64,000 nucleotides of DNA. Source: Streptomyces sp. CBMA291. Lineage in GTDB: Bacteria > Actinomycetota > Actinomycetes > Streptomycetales > Streptomycetaceae. Shown here piece by piece: positions 1-8,322 of this stretch. Each line of letters begins with the position of its first letter. Position 1 is the stretch's first letter. The notes beneath the pieces were generated by a model. That model was not told the origin of the DNA. It did not search any database and worked only from the letters and a program-made list of their open reading frames with translations. The DNA lies in NCBI RefSeq assembly GCF_014596525.1, contig NZ_MSJP01000105.1:1-64000 (forward strand), read 5' to 3'. The translations under genes and the position numbers were made by a program.

Positions 1-1
1 C

Positions 2-3000
2 GGCCGGGCCGCCGAGGCCCTGCCCGAACTCACCGCCCTCTGCGCCGCCCGCCCCCTGGACGAGCCCCTCCAGGCCCTGCGCATCCGCGCCCTGCGCGAC
101 ACGGGCCGCGCCGCCGAAGCCCTCGCTGCGTACGAGACGTTCCGCCGCGCCCTGTCGACCCGCCTGGGCACCGACCCGTCCCCGGCCCTGCGCACCCTCC
201 ACGCGGAACTCCTGACGGGCTCCGGAGCGACACCCGAGGACACCCGCCACGGGAACCGGAAGCCCCCGAATCCGCCCAGGGAACGCCTCCAGCCCCGTGG
301 ACCCCACCCCGAGGCCACCACCCCCCACGGGACCCGCCCCTCAGACCCGGCCCCCCTCCCGAAGACCGCCCCTTACGGGACCCGCTCTTCGGGCTCGGGC
401 TCCGTCTCCGAGGCCGCGCCTTACGGGGCCAGGCCGACAGACTCCGGCTCCCTCCCTGAGGCCGCCCCTTACGGGACCCGCCCTTCGGGCTCGGGGCCCC
501 TCCCCGAGGCCGCGCCTTACGGGGCCAGGCCGTCAGGCTCCGGCCCCTTCCCTGAGGCCGCGCCTTACGGGGCCAGGCCGACAGACTCCGGCCCCTTCCC
601 TGAGGCCACCCCTTACGGGACCCGCCCCCCGGGCTCGGGCCCCCTCCCCGAAGCCGCCCCCTACGAGACCCGCCCCGAGGCCACCCCCTACGGGACCCGG
701 CCCCCGGTTACGCCCGCAGTCACGCCCTCGCCCACAGCGGCCGACCCCCACGCCCCCTGCCCGGACCCGGGCCCCCGCCCGGACCCGCTCCCGGGCATCC
801 CCGGGGTCCTGCCGGGGCCCGCCCCCTACGGGACCCGGCCCCCGGGCTCGCCCGAGCCCGAGCCCACGGCGGCGCATCCGCCCACCCCCCACCAGGACTC
901 GATCCCGGGCCCCGCCCCCCATGAGGGCCCGATCCCGGGCCCCGCCCCCCACCAGGACCCGATCCCGGGCTCCGCCCCCAGTCCCGGCCAGGGCCCGTTT
1001 CCGGAGCGGCCGGGGAATCTGCGTGCCCGGCTCACCAGTTTCGTCGGGCGGGACGAGGAGATCGCCGCGCTCCAGGAGGATCTGCGGGTCTCCCGGCTCG
1101 TCACCCTGCTCGGGCCCGGGGGCGCGGGCAAGACGCGCCTTTCGCAGGAGGCGGCCGAGCGCGGGGCACAGGCGGGCGGCTGGCCGGACGGGGTCTGGGT
1201 CGCCGAGCTGGCCGCCGTCACCGACCCGGAGGCCGTCACCGAAGCCGTGCTCGTGGCCGTCGGCGCCCGGGAGACGGTGCTGCGCGGCGCGGGCGCCGAG
1301 GAGCTGCGGACCGGCGACGACCCGCTCGCCCGGCTCGCCGAGCACTGCGCGAACCGCCGGATGCTGCTCCTCCTCGACAACTGCGAACACCTCGTCGGCG
1401 CCGCCGCCGCCCTCGCCGAGACGCTCCTCGCGCGCTGCCCCGGCCTGCGCGTCCTCGCCACCAGCCGGGAGCCCCTCGGCGTACCGGGGGAGACCCTGCG
1501 GCCCCTGGGCCCCCTGCCCGAGAGCACCGCGCTGCGGCTCCTCGGCGAGCGGGGCGCGGCGGCCAGGCCCGGCTTCCGGGTGGCCGACGACCCGGAGGCG
1601 GCGGCCGAGATCGTGCGCCGCCTGGACGGTCTCCCGCTCGCCGTCGAGCTGGCGGCGGCCCGGCTGCGGCTGCTCACTCCGCGCCAGATAGCGGACCGGC
1701 TCGACGACCGTTTCCGCCTTCTGACCTCCGGTTCCCGTACGGTCCTGCCCCGGCAGCAGACCCTGCGCGCGGTCGTCGACTGGTCCTGGGACCTCCTCGA
1801 CGCGGCCGAACGCGCCGTCCTGCGCCGCCTCGCGGTCTTCACCGGCGGCTGCGACCTGGAGGCGGCCGAGGCGGTGTGCGGCGACGCCGACGCGGCCGGA
1901 GACAGCGGCGTTCCCACCGCTCCCGCCGCGCTCGACGTACTCGACGCCCTCGGCTCGCTCGTCGACAAGTCCCTCGTCGTCGCCACGCCCGACGGCACCG
2001 GCATGCGCTTCCGGCTCCTGGAGACCGTCGCCGAGTACGCGCGGGAGCGCCTCGCGGAGGCCGGGGAGCGGACGGAGACGGAACGCCGCCATCTCACGTA
2101 CTACCGGGAACTGGCCCGCCGCACCGACCCCGAGCTGCGCGGGCGCGGTCAGCTCGACGCCATCGCCCGCTTCGGCACCGAGTACGGCAATCTGCGCACC
2201 GCCCTGCGCCGGGCCGTCGACGCGGGCGAGGAGGACGAGGCGCTGCTCCTCGTCCACTCCCTGCTCTGGTACTGGCAGATGCGGGACCTGCGCACCGACG
2301 CCCTGCACTGGTCGCGGGCGGTGGCCGCGCTCGGCCCCGACCCGTTCGCCTCGCCCACCGCCCCCGTCGTCCCGCTCCACGAGCCGTGCACGGCCGCGCC
2401 GCCGCCGCTCTCCGAGGAGCAGCGCTGGGAGGCCAGGCGCGGGGTGCGGCTCGTCGAGCTGATCAACATGAACCACGAGACCGGTCGTTGGACCAGCCCC
2501 GAGGGCAACCGGCGGCTGCGCGAGATGACGGCCGTCTACGGCCCCGGGCTGCCCCAGACCTGCCGGCTGCCCGGCTCCTTCGCGTTCTTCGCGGTCCTCC
2601 TCGTCGGGGAGCCCGGCCGGATGCGGGAACTCCTCGACACGACCGTCGAGGCCTGCCGGACGTACGGCTACGAATGGGATCTCGCCAACGCCCTCCAGCT
2701 GCGCGCCAACGTGTTCGCCAACCGGGGCGACCTGGCGGGGGAGGGGATCCGCGACGCCGACGAGAGCCTGGCGATCTTCGTCGGGCTCGGGGACGCCTGG
2801 GGCGCGGCCGAGGCGCTCTCCTCCCGTGCGGAGGCCAGGGAACGGCGGCTGGAGTTCGAGGAGTCGGCCGCCGACTTCGCCGCCGCCATCGGCTACACGG
2901 AACGGATCGGGGCGCAGGCGCAGACGGCGCTGCTGCGGGCGCGGTACGCCGGGACGCTCGTGGAGACCGGGCGGCTCGCCGAGGCGGAGGCGATCCTGCG

Positions 3001-3583
3001 CGAGATCCTGGACGGTGCCCATGGGCGGAGCCAGGAGTGCCTGCTCGGCACCCGGATGTTCCTCGGGCTCGCGCTGGGCCGGGGCGGTCGCACCGCCGAG
3101 GCGCGGGAGCACTTCCTGGCGCTGCGGCGGGACTTCGACGCGGAGGCCCTGTCGCTCTTCGAGGGCTTCACCCTGGGGGCGCTCGCCTGGCTGGACGCCT
3201 TGGACGGCCGGTACGCGTCCGCGCTCGGCCTCACCCTGAGGGCGTACGGGCACTCCCTGAGCCCGATGCTGCTCGCGGTCGCTCCGCAGCTGCCCGCGAA
3301 CCACCTGGTGATCGGTGCCTGGGCGCTCGCCGGGCTCGGCGGTCCGTCGGCGCGGACCGGCGCGGTGCTGCTCGGGGCCAGTGCCGGGCTGCTTCCGCCG
3401 GGGCATCTGTCGCCGCCCGCCGAGGCGGAGAACCTGGAGCGGGCCACCGCGCTGGCCCGGTCGGTCCTCGGCGAGGACGCCTTCGCGGCGGCGTACGCCG
3501 AGGGCGACGGCCTCTCCAGGGAAGAGGCCGCCGCCCTGCTCGGCCGCGCCGTCGACGCGATCGGGGTGCGCGCCGAGTCCTGA
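2..3583 (+). CDS. AfsR/SARP-like regulator: BTAD, NB-ARC, TPR (5' end outside window)
   Basis: The frame is open from the left edge and ends with TGA. The first ~70 residues read as the helical end of a bacterial transcriptional activation domain. A Pro/Gly-rich linker built from 48-bp and 30-bp repeats (about bases 323-990) follows, then an NB-ARC/STAND ATPase with Walker A GPGGAGKT (about base 1110) and Walker B LLLLDNCEH (about base 1368), then a helical TPR-like C-terminal half. Proteins of this family combine DNA binding (here outside the window) with NTP-dependent switching to control secondary metabolism. The linker is unusually long. The next gene is convergent, 16 bp away. The target is unknown. 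An antisense frame of over 900 codons here is a codon-bias shadow. Confidence 0.88.
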   Translation, partial: GRAAEALPELTALCAARPLDEPLQALRIRALRDTGRAAEALAAYETFRRALSTRLGTDPSPALRTLHAELLTGSGATPEDTRHGNRKPPNPPRERLQPRGPHPEATTPHGTRPSDPAPLPKTAPYGTRSSGSGSVSEAAPYGARPTDSGSLPEAAPYGTRPSGSGPLPEAAPYGARPSGSGPFPEAAPYGARPTDSGPFPEATPYGTRPPGSGPLPEAAPYETRPEATPYGTRPPVTPAVTPSPTAADPHAPCPDPGPRPDPLPGIPGVLPGPAPYGTRPPGSPEPEPTAAHPPTPHQDSIPGPAPHEGPIPGPAPHQDPIPGSAPSPGQGPFPERPGNLRARLTSFVGRDEEIAALQEDLRVSRLVTLLGPGGAGKTRLSQEAAERGAQAGGWPDGVWVAELAAVTDPEAVTEAVLVAVGARETVLRGAGAEELRTGDDPLARLAEHCANRRMLLLLDNCEHLVGAAAALAETLLARCPGLRVLATSREPLGVPGETLRPLGPLPESTALRLLGERGAAARPGFRVADDPEAAAEIVRRLDGLPLAVELAAARLRLLTPRQIADRLDDRFRLLTSGSRTVLPRQQTLRAVVDWSWDLLDAAERAVLRRLAVFTGGCDLEAAEAVCGDADAAGDSGVPTAPAALDVLDALGSLVDKSLVVATPDGTGMRFRLLETVAEYARERLAEAGERTETERRHLTYYRELARRTDPELRGRGQLDAIARFGTEYGNLRTALRRAVDAGEEDEALLLVHSLLWYWQMRDLRTDALHWSRAVAALGPDPFASPTAPVVPLHEPCTAAPPPLSEEQRWEARRGVRLVELINMNHETGRWTSPEGNRRLREMTAVYGPGLPQTCRLPGSFAFFAVLLVGEPGRMRELLDTTVEACRTYGYEWDLANALQLRANVFANRGDLAGEGIRDADESLAIFVGLGDAWGAAEALSSRAEARERRLEFEESAADFAAAIGYTERIGAQAQTALLRARYAGTLVETGRLAEAEAILREILDGAHGRSQECLLGTRMFLGLALGRGGRTAEAREHFLALRRDFDAEALSLFEGFTLGALAWLDALDGRYASALGLTLRAYGHSLSPMLLAVAPQLPANHLVIGAWALAGLGGPSARTGAVLLGASAGLLPPGHLSPPAEAENLERATALARSVLGEDAFAAAYAEGDGLSREEAAALLGRAVDAIGVRAES
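323..670 (+). repeat. 48-bp tandem repeat array coding the BTAD/NB-ARC linker
   Basis: Units start at 323, 371, 419, 467, 515, 563 and 611, with a partial unit at 659. Each codes 16 residues around PYGTRP and SGSGPLPEAA. The period is a multiple of three, so unit gain or loss keeps the reading frame. A related single motif recurs near 824, and 30-bp units coding IPGPAPHQDP follow at about 898-985. Confidence 0.9.
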
Positions 3584-3599
3584 ACCCCCGTGTCCCGGC

Positions 3600-4454
3600 T
3601 CAGGTCTTCTTGCGGAACTTGGCGACCGCGAGGGGCGCCGTGACGGCGGTGATGAGCAGCGACCAGCCGAGGACCATCCACACGGAGTGGGCGACCGGGC
3701 CGCCGTTGATCAGGCCCCGGGCGGCGTCGGCGAGGTTCGACAGCGGGTTGTAGTCGGTGAACGCCTTCAGCCAGCCGGGCATCGAGGTCGGCGGCGCGAA
3801 GATCGACGAGCCGAACTGGAGCGGCATCAGGACCAGCATCGCCGTGCCCTGGACCGCCTGGGCCGTCTTCATCGTCAGACCGAGCAGGATGAAGATCCAC
3901 ATCAGCGAGGCGCCGAAGGTCATGGAGAGGCCGATGGCGGCGAACAGGTGCAGGACCGAGGTCTGGATGTCCAGACCGAGCAGGAAGCCCATGCCGAGCA
4001 GGATCGCGGTGGCGATCAGCATCCGGCCTATCTCGACGACGATCTTCGCGATGAGGACGGAGGACCGGGCGATCGGCATCGTCCGGAACCGGTCCATGAC
4101 CCCCTTCTTGAAGTCGTCGTTGATGCCCACGCCGACGGCCATGGCGATGTTCATGCCCATCATCGCCATCAGGCCCGGCGTCACGTAGTTCACATAGGCG
4201 TCGTTGTTGCCCTTGCCCGCGATCGCGCCGCCGAAGACGTACACGAAGAGCAGGATGAAGATGATCGGCATCAGGACGGCGTCGAACATCGACTCCGGGT
4301 CCTGCTTGATCTGGAGCGCGTTGCGGCGGGCCAGGGCCGAGATGTGGCGCAGGTTGGCGCGCAGGCCGATCCGGCCCTCCGCGACGGGCGCGCGCCGTGC
4401 CGGGGTCGGGGCGGGCGCCTCGGCGGGGGACTGGGTGACCGTGGTCGTGCTCAT
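3600..4454 (-). CDS. ABC-2 type transporter permease (DrrB-like)
   Basis: This 284-residue integral membrane protein has about six hydrophobic segments (for example around FDAVLMPIIFILLFVYVFGG and LLIATAILLGMGFLL) and the ABC-2 permease layout of daunorubicin-resistance DrrB. The N-terminus is a short Ala/Pro-rich cytosolic stretch. Its ATG overlaps the stop of the upstream ATPase gene as ATGA, so the two are probably translationally coupled and form one exporter. Substrate cannot be told from sequence; the family exports drugs, lipids or peptides. The gene is convergent with the regulator at 2-3583, with only 16 bp between stop codons. Confidence 0.9.
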   Translation of the reverse strand: MSTTTVTQSPAEAPAPTPARRAPVAEGRIGLRANLRHISALARRNALQIKQDPESMFDAVLMPIIFILLFVYVFGGAIAGKGNNDAYVNYVTPGLMAMMGMNIAMAVGVGINDDFKKGVMDRFRTMPIARSSVLIAKIVVEIGRMLIATAILLGMGFLLGLDIQTSVLHLFAAIGLSMTFGASLMWIFILLGLTMKTAQAVQGTAMLVLMPLQFGSSIFAPPTSMPGWLKAFTDYNPLSNLADAARGLINGGPVAHSVWMVLGWSLLITAVTAPLAVAKFRKKT

Positions 4455-5494
4455 GCGGCGACCTCCTCGTGGGTCTCGGCGGAACCGGCGGAACCGGCGG
4501 AACCGGTGGTCTCCCGGTCTTCGGCGGTCCGGCCTTCGGTGGTCTTCTGGCCGGTGATCGCCAGGAACACCTCGTCCAGGCTGGGCAGATGGGTGCCGAT
4601 GTGGGCGATGCCGAAGCCGCGCGCGCCGAGCAGCGCCACCACGGCGGTCAGCTGCTCGTCGGTGAGGATCGGCACGTACAGGGCGCCCTCGTCGGCGACG
4701 ACCGTCGATCCGGCGACGCCGTCGAGTCCGGTCTCCCGGAGCGCGGCGGCCATCGCGGGCAGCTGCGCCGGGTCCACCGGGCGGACCTTCAGGGTCCGGC
4801 CGCCGACCCTGGCCTTCAGTTCGTCGACCCCGCCCCGGGCGATGACCTTGCCCCGGTCGACCACGGTCAGCTCGCTGGCGAGCTGCTCGGCCTCCTCCAT
4901 GTACTGGGTGGTGAGCAGGACGGTGACGCCCTCGGCGACCATCCGCTGGACCTCGTCCCAGACCTCGTTGCGGGTGCGCGGGTCGAGACCGGTGGTCGGC
5001 TCGTCCAGGTAGAGGACGGCGGGGCGGCCGATCATCGAGGCGGCGAGGTCGAGGCGGCGCCGCATGCCGCCGGAGTAGTTCATCGCGGGCCGCTTGGCGG
5101 CCTCGGTGAGGGAGAAGCGCTCCAGCATCTCGTCGGAGCGGCGGCGGGCGTCGGCCCGGGAGAGGTCCAGGAGGCGCCCGATCATGTACAGGTTCTCCCA
5201 GCCGGACAGCTTCTCGTCCACCGAGGCGTACTGGCCGGTGAGGCCGATGGTGCGACGGAGCTGGCGCGGCTGCTTCACCACGTCGTACCCGGCGACGGTG
5301 GCGGTCCCGGCGTCGGGGACGAGGAGGGTGGACAGACAGCGGACGAGGGTGGTCTTCCCGGCGCCGTTGGGCCCGAGGACGCCGAGGACGGTGCCCTCGC
5401 GGACGTCCAGGTCGACCCCGTCGAGGGCCTTGGTGGCACCGAAGTGCTTCACGAGGCCCCGGACCTCGATGGCGTTGGTGTGTGATCGCGTCAT
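4451..5494 (-). CDS. ABC transporter ATP-binding protein (DrrA-like)
   Basis: The 347-residue ATPase has Walker A GPNGAGKTT, signature NYSGGMRRRLDLA, Walker B VLYLDEPTTGLD and a switch His region replaced by TTQYMEEAEQLA, as in DrrA-type exporters. The C-terminal ~80 residues are the usual DrrA extension, and the end carries a GSAGSAGSA run from a 9-bp repeat (about 4478-4506). The ATG at 5494 has GGTGG a few bases upstream; an in-frame ATG at 5503 is possible. It powers the permease encoded by the overlapping gene and acts at the inner face of the membrane. Confidence 0.92.
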   Translation of the reverse strand: MTRSHTNAIEVRGLVKHFGATKALDGVDLDVREGTVLGVLGPNGAGKTTLVRCLSTLLVPDAGTATVAGYDVVKQPRQLRRTIGLTGQYASVDEKLSGWENLYMIGRLLDLSRADARRRSDEMLERFSLTEAAKRPAMNYSGGMRRRLDLAASMIGRPAVLYLDEPTTGLDPRTRNEVWDEVQRMVAEGVTVLLTTQYMEEAEQLASELTVVDRGKVIARGGVDELKARVGGRTLKVRPVDPAQLPAMAAALRETGLDGVAGSTVVADEGALYVPILTDEQLTAVVALLGARGFGIAHIGTHLPSLDEVFLAITGQKTTEGRTAEDRETTGSAGSAGSAETHEEVAA

Positions 5495-5538
5495 GTCCAC
5501 CATGGAACACGGCGCCACCGACAAGCCCCCGACAGACG

Positions 5539-5578
5539 GCCGACAGCCCCGCCGACAGGAGTCGGCGGGGCTGTCGGC
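5539..5578 (-). terminator. 18-bp perfect hairpin downstream of panB
   Basis: Bases 5539-5556 pair perfectly with 5561-5578 around the loop AGGA. There is no U-run, as is common for Streptomyces terminators. It lies between the panB stop and the start of the ABC gene pair on the same strand, so it probably separates the two transcription units. Confidence 0.75.
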
Positions 5579-5628
5579 GGCTTGTCGGCGACCGAGGTCC
5601 CGACCCGGCAAGACCCGGAAGAGACGGC

Positions 5629-6492
5629 CTAGTGGAAGGTGTGCTCCTCGGCCGGGAACGCGCCGCCGCCGACGTCCTGGGCGAAGGCGCGGGCCGCGTC
5701 GCCGAGGGTCGCGCGGAGGTCGGCGTACTGCTTGGTGAAGCGTGGCACCTTGCCGCCGGTGAGCCCGGCCATGTCGGTCCAGACGAGGACCTGCGCGTCG
5801 GTGCCGGCCCCGGCGCCGATGCCGATGGTCGGGATGTGCAGCGAGCGGGTGATCTCGGTGGCCAGTCCGGCCGGTACGAGTTCCAGGACGACGGCGAACG
5901 CGCCCGCTTCCTGCGCCGCCTTGGCGTCCCGGAGCAGCTGGTGCGCGGCCTCGTCGGAGCGGCCCTGCACCCGGTAGCCCATGGTGTTCACGGACTGCGG
6001 GGTGAGGCCCAGGTGGGACATGACGGGGATGCCCGCCTGGACGAGCATCTCGGTCTGCGCCAGGGACCGCTCGCCGCCCTCCAGCTTGACCGCGCCGACC
6101 CCGGCGTCCTTGACGAGCCGGGTGGCGTTGCGCAGCGCCTGGACGGGCCCCTCCTGGTACGAGCCGAAGGGCAGGTCGGCGACGACGAGGGCGCGCCGGG
6201 TGCCCCGCACGACGGCGGCGGAGAGCACGGTCATCTCGTCCATCGTGACGGGCACGGTGGTGTCGTAGCCGAGGTGACAGTTGCCCATGGAGTCGCCGAC
6301 GAGGAGCACCGGGATACCGGCCTCGTCGAAGACGGAGGCGGTCATCGCGTCGTAGGCGGTGAGCATGGGCCACTTCTCGCCGCGGGACTTGGCGGCGGCG
6401 ATGTCGTGGACGGTGATGCGGCGCGAGCCCGTGCCGCCGTACAGGGTCCTGCCGCTGTCGGCGGGTGGCTTCTGGGCAGCCTGAAGCGTCAT
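5629..6492 (-). CDS. panB: 3-methyl-2-oxobutanoate hydroxymethyltransferase
   Basis: PanB transfers a hydroxymethyl group from 5,10-methylene-tetrahydrofolate to alpha-ketoisovalerate, giving ketopantoate, the first step of pantothenate/CoA synthesis in the cytosol. The 287-residue protein has the family landmarks: MLTAYDAMTASVFDEAG, VGDSMGNCHLGYDTTVPVT (metal-binding Asp), AVKLEGG, MSHLGLTPQSVN and the late GIGAGAGTDAQVLVWTDMAG. Length fits the family with a short N-terminal extension. AAGGAG lies about 8 bases before the ATG. It is followed by a strong hairpin and is divergent from the drug exporter gene. Confidence 0.97.
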   Translation of the reverse strand: MTLQAAQKPPADSGRTLYGGTGSRRITVHDIAAAKSRGEKWPMLTAYDAMTASVFDEAGIPVLLVGDSMGNCHLGYDTTVPVTMDEMTVLSAAVVRGTRRALVVADLPFGSYQEGPVQALRNATRLVKDAGVGAVKLEGGERSLAQTEMLVQAGIPVMSHLGLTPQSVNTMGYRVQGRSDEAAHQLLRDAKAAQEAGAFAVVLELVPAGLATEITRSLHIPTIGIGAGAGTDAQVLVWTDMAGLTGGKVPRFTKQYADLRATLGDAARAFAQDVGGGAFPAEEHTFH

Positions 6493-6627
6493 GGTGAACG
6501 GCTCCTTGTGTCATCTCGAGGCGCCCTGACGGCGTCCCCGGATCACATCCATGGTGGCACTTCGCCGGGTGGCCGGGGAAGTGGGGCGGAGTGGTGCTGT
6601 TCACCACGTAAAAGATCGGTCAGCTTT

Positions 6628-6656
6628 TTCGATACGAGACGGTCCCGTATCGAAAT
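6628..6656. promoter_or_regulatory. Palindromic operator, probable TetR site for the DHA2 exporter
   Basis: The perfect 10-bp arms TTTCGATACG and CGTATCGAAA flank a 9-bp spacer. The site overlaps the expected -35 region of the exporter gene. The TetR-family gene at 8323 in the same unit is the natural candidate ligand-responsive repressor. Inference from position and symmetry. Confidence 0.7.
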
Positions 6657-6661
6657 CACTC

Positions 6662-6667
6662 TAGGGT
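6662..6667 (+). promoter_or_regulatory. -10 element TAGGGT for a leaderless mRNA
   Basis: TAGGGT lies 7 nt before the ATG at 6675, the spacing expected if transcription starts at or next to the first base of the start codon. The operator at 6628-6656 covers the -35 position. Confidence 0.5.
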
Positions 6668-6674
6668 GGTGCGC

Positions 6675-8300
6675 ATGTCGCAACCGTCCACCGCGCCCGC
6701 CGCACCCGCCGGGCCCCGGGTCCCCGAGGCCGTCCACCGGCGTCGCTGGGCCATCCTCGGCGTCCTGATGCTCAGCCTGCTGATCGTCGTCCTCGACAAC
6801 TCGATCCTCAACGTGGCCGTCAAGACGATCTCGGCGCCCGCGCCCACCGGGATCGGCGCCACCCAGAGCGAGCTGGAGTGGTCGATCAACTCCTACACGC
6901 TCGTCTTCGCCGGACTCCTCTTCACCTCGGGTCTGCTCGGCGACCGCCTCGGCCGCAAGAAGGTCCTCCTCTTCGGCATCACCGTCTTCGGCATCGGCTC
7001 CGCCCTCGCCGCCCTCTCCGACTCCTCGGCCGAGCTGATCGCCTTCCGCGCCGTCATGGGCCTCGGCGCAGCCTTCGTCATGCCCGCCACCCTCGCCGTC
7101 CTCATGAACGTCTTCGAGCGCGACGAGCAGCCCAAGGCCATCGGCATCTGGGCGGGCAGCGTGGGTCTGGCCATCGCGATCGGCCCGATCACCGGAGGCA
7201 TCCTGCTCGAACACTTCTGGTGGGGCTCGATCTTCCTCGTCAACGTGCCCGTCGTCGTCCTCGCCGTCGTCCTGATGGCCTGGCTCGTCCCCGACTCCCG
7301 GGACCCCGACCCCGGCCGGATCGACATACCCGGCGTGTTCCTCTCCGTCGTCGGCCTGGTCCTCCTCGTGTACGGCATCATCCGGGGCGGCGAACTGGCC
7401 GACTTCACCGACGCCACCGTCCTCGCCCCGGTCCTCGGCGGTCTCGCGGTCCTCACGCTCTTCGTCCTGCACGAGCGGCGCAGCGACCACCCCGCCATCG
7501 ACATGGGCTACTTCAAGCGGCCCGCGTTCTCCGCCGCCGTCGCCGCCATCGCCCTGGTTTTCTTCGCCCTCATGGGCGTCACCTTCTTCTCCGCCTTCTA
7601 CCTCCAGAGCGTGCGCGGCTACAGCGCCCTCCAGGCCGGTCTGCTCATCGTGCCGCTCGCCGTCGCGCAGATGGTGTTCGCCCCCCGCGCCCGGCTGGTC
7701 GTCGAGCGCTTCGGCGCCCGCGCGGTCTGCACCGGCGGCATGTTCCTGGTCGCCGTCGGGCTCGGCGCCTTCGCCCTCTTCGACGCCGACACCCCGCTCT
7801 GGCTCCTGGAGGTCGTCTTCTTCGTCCAGGGCGCGGGCATGGCGCACATCATGCCGCCCGCCACCGTCGCGATCATGCAGTCGCTGCCCCGCGAGAAGGC
7901 CGGCTCCGGCTCGGCCATCAACAACACCTTCCGGCAGGTCGGCGGCGCGCTCGGGGTGGCCGTCCTCGGCTCGGTGCTCTCCTCCACCTACCGGGGCGAG
8001 ATCGAAGGACACCTCGGCGCGGTGCCGGGCGCCCTGCGCGAGACGGCGGGCGAGTCCATCGGGGCCACGCTCGCCGTCGCGGAGAAGCTCGGCCCGGCGG
8101 GCCAGGGCCTGATCGCCCCCGCGTACGACGCCTTCCTCAGCGCCATGCACGTCACGGCGATCGGCTCCGCGGCCGTCGCCCTCGTCGGCACGGTCGTCGT
8201 CGCCGTCTTCCTGCCGCCCCGCGCCCCGGCCGGACCGGCCCCGGACGCGTCGGTGCCCGCCGGGACCGCGAAGGCGGGAGAATCGGCCGGAAGGCGGTAA
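6675..8300 (+). CDS. MFS drug exporter, DHA2 (EmrB/QacA) family
   Basis: This 541-residue protein has about 14 hydrophobic segments. Segment 1 carries VVLDNSILNVAV (DHA2 motif D1), the loop between segments 2 and 3 carries GDRLGRKKV (motif A), and the region around residue 165 carries WAGSVGLAIAIGPITGGIL (motif C of antiporters). It should export hydrophobic drugs in exchange for protons across the cytoplasmic membrane. A GTG at 6666 is in frame, but ATG 6675 fits the -10 spacing. The gene is followed after 22 bp by a TetR gene, and its promoter contains a perfect palindrome, so it is probably repressed until a ligand binds the regulator. Confidence 0.92.
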   Translation: MSQPSTAPAAPAGPRVPEAVHRRRWAILGVLMLSLLIVVLDNSILNVAVKTISAPAPTGIGATQSELEWSINSYTLVFAGLLFTSGLLGDRLGRKKVLLFGITVFGIGSALAALSDSSAELIAFRAVMGLGAAFVMPATLAVLMNVFERDEQPKAIGIWAGSVGLAIAIGPITGGILLEHFWWGSIFLVNVPVVVLAVVLMAWLVPDSRDPDPGRIDIPGVFLSVVGLVLLVYGIIRGGELADFTDATVLAPVLGGLAVLTLFVLHERRSDHPAIDMGYFKRPAFSAAVAAIALVFFALMGVTFFSAFYLQSVRGYSALQAGLLIVPLAVAQMVFAPRARLVVERFGARAVCTGGMFLVAVGLGAFALFDADTPLWLLEVVFFVQGAGMAHIMPPATVAIMQSLPREKAGSGSAINNTFRQVGGALGVAVLGSVLSSTYRGEIEGHLGAVPGALRETAGESIGATLAVAEKLGPAGQGLIAPAYDAFLSAMHVTAIGSAAVALVGTVVVAVFLPPRAPAGPAPDASVPAGTAKAGESAGRR

Positions 8301-8322
8301 CCGAACGAGAGGTGGAGCGCAC

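Noticed and set aside
323..670. Regular 48-bp repeats considered as a CRISPR array
   Set aside because: There are no unique spacers; the units are adjacent and code an in-frame protein linker.
533..3406. A 957-codon minus-strand open frame
   Set aside because: It mirrors the AfsR-like gene, including its repeat linker, and has no family features.
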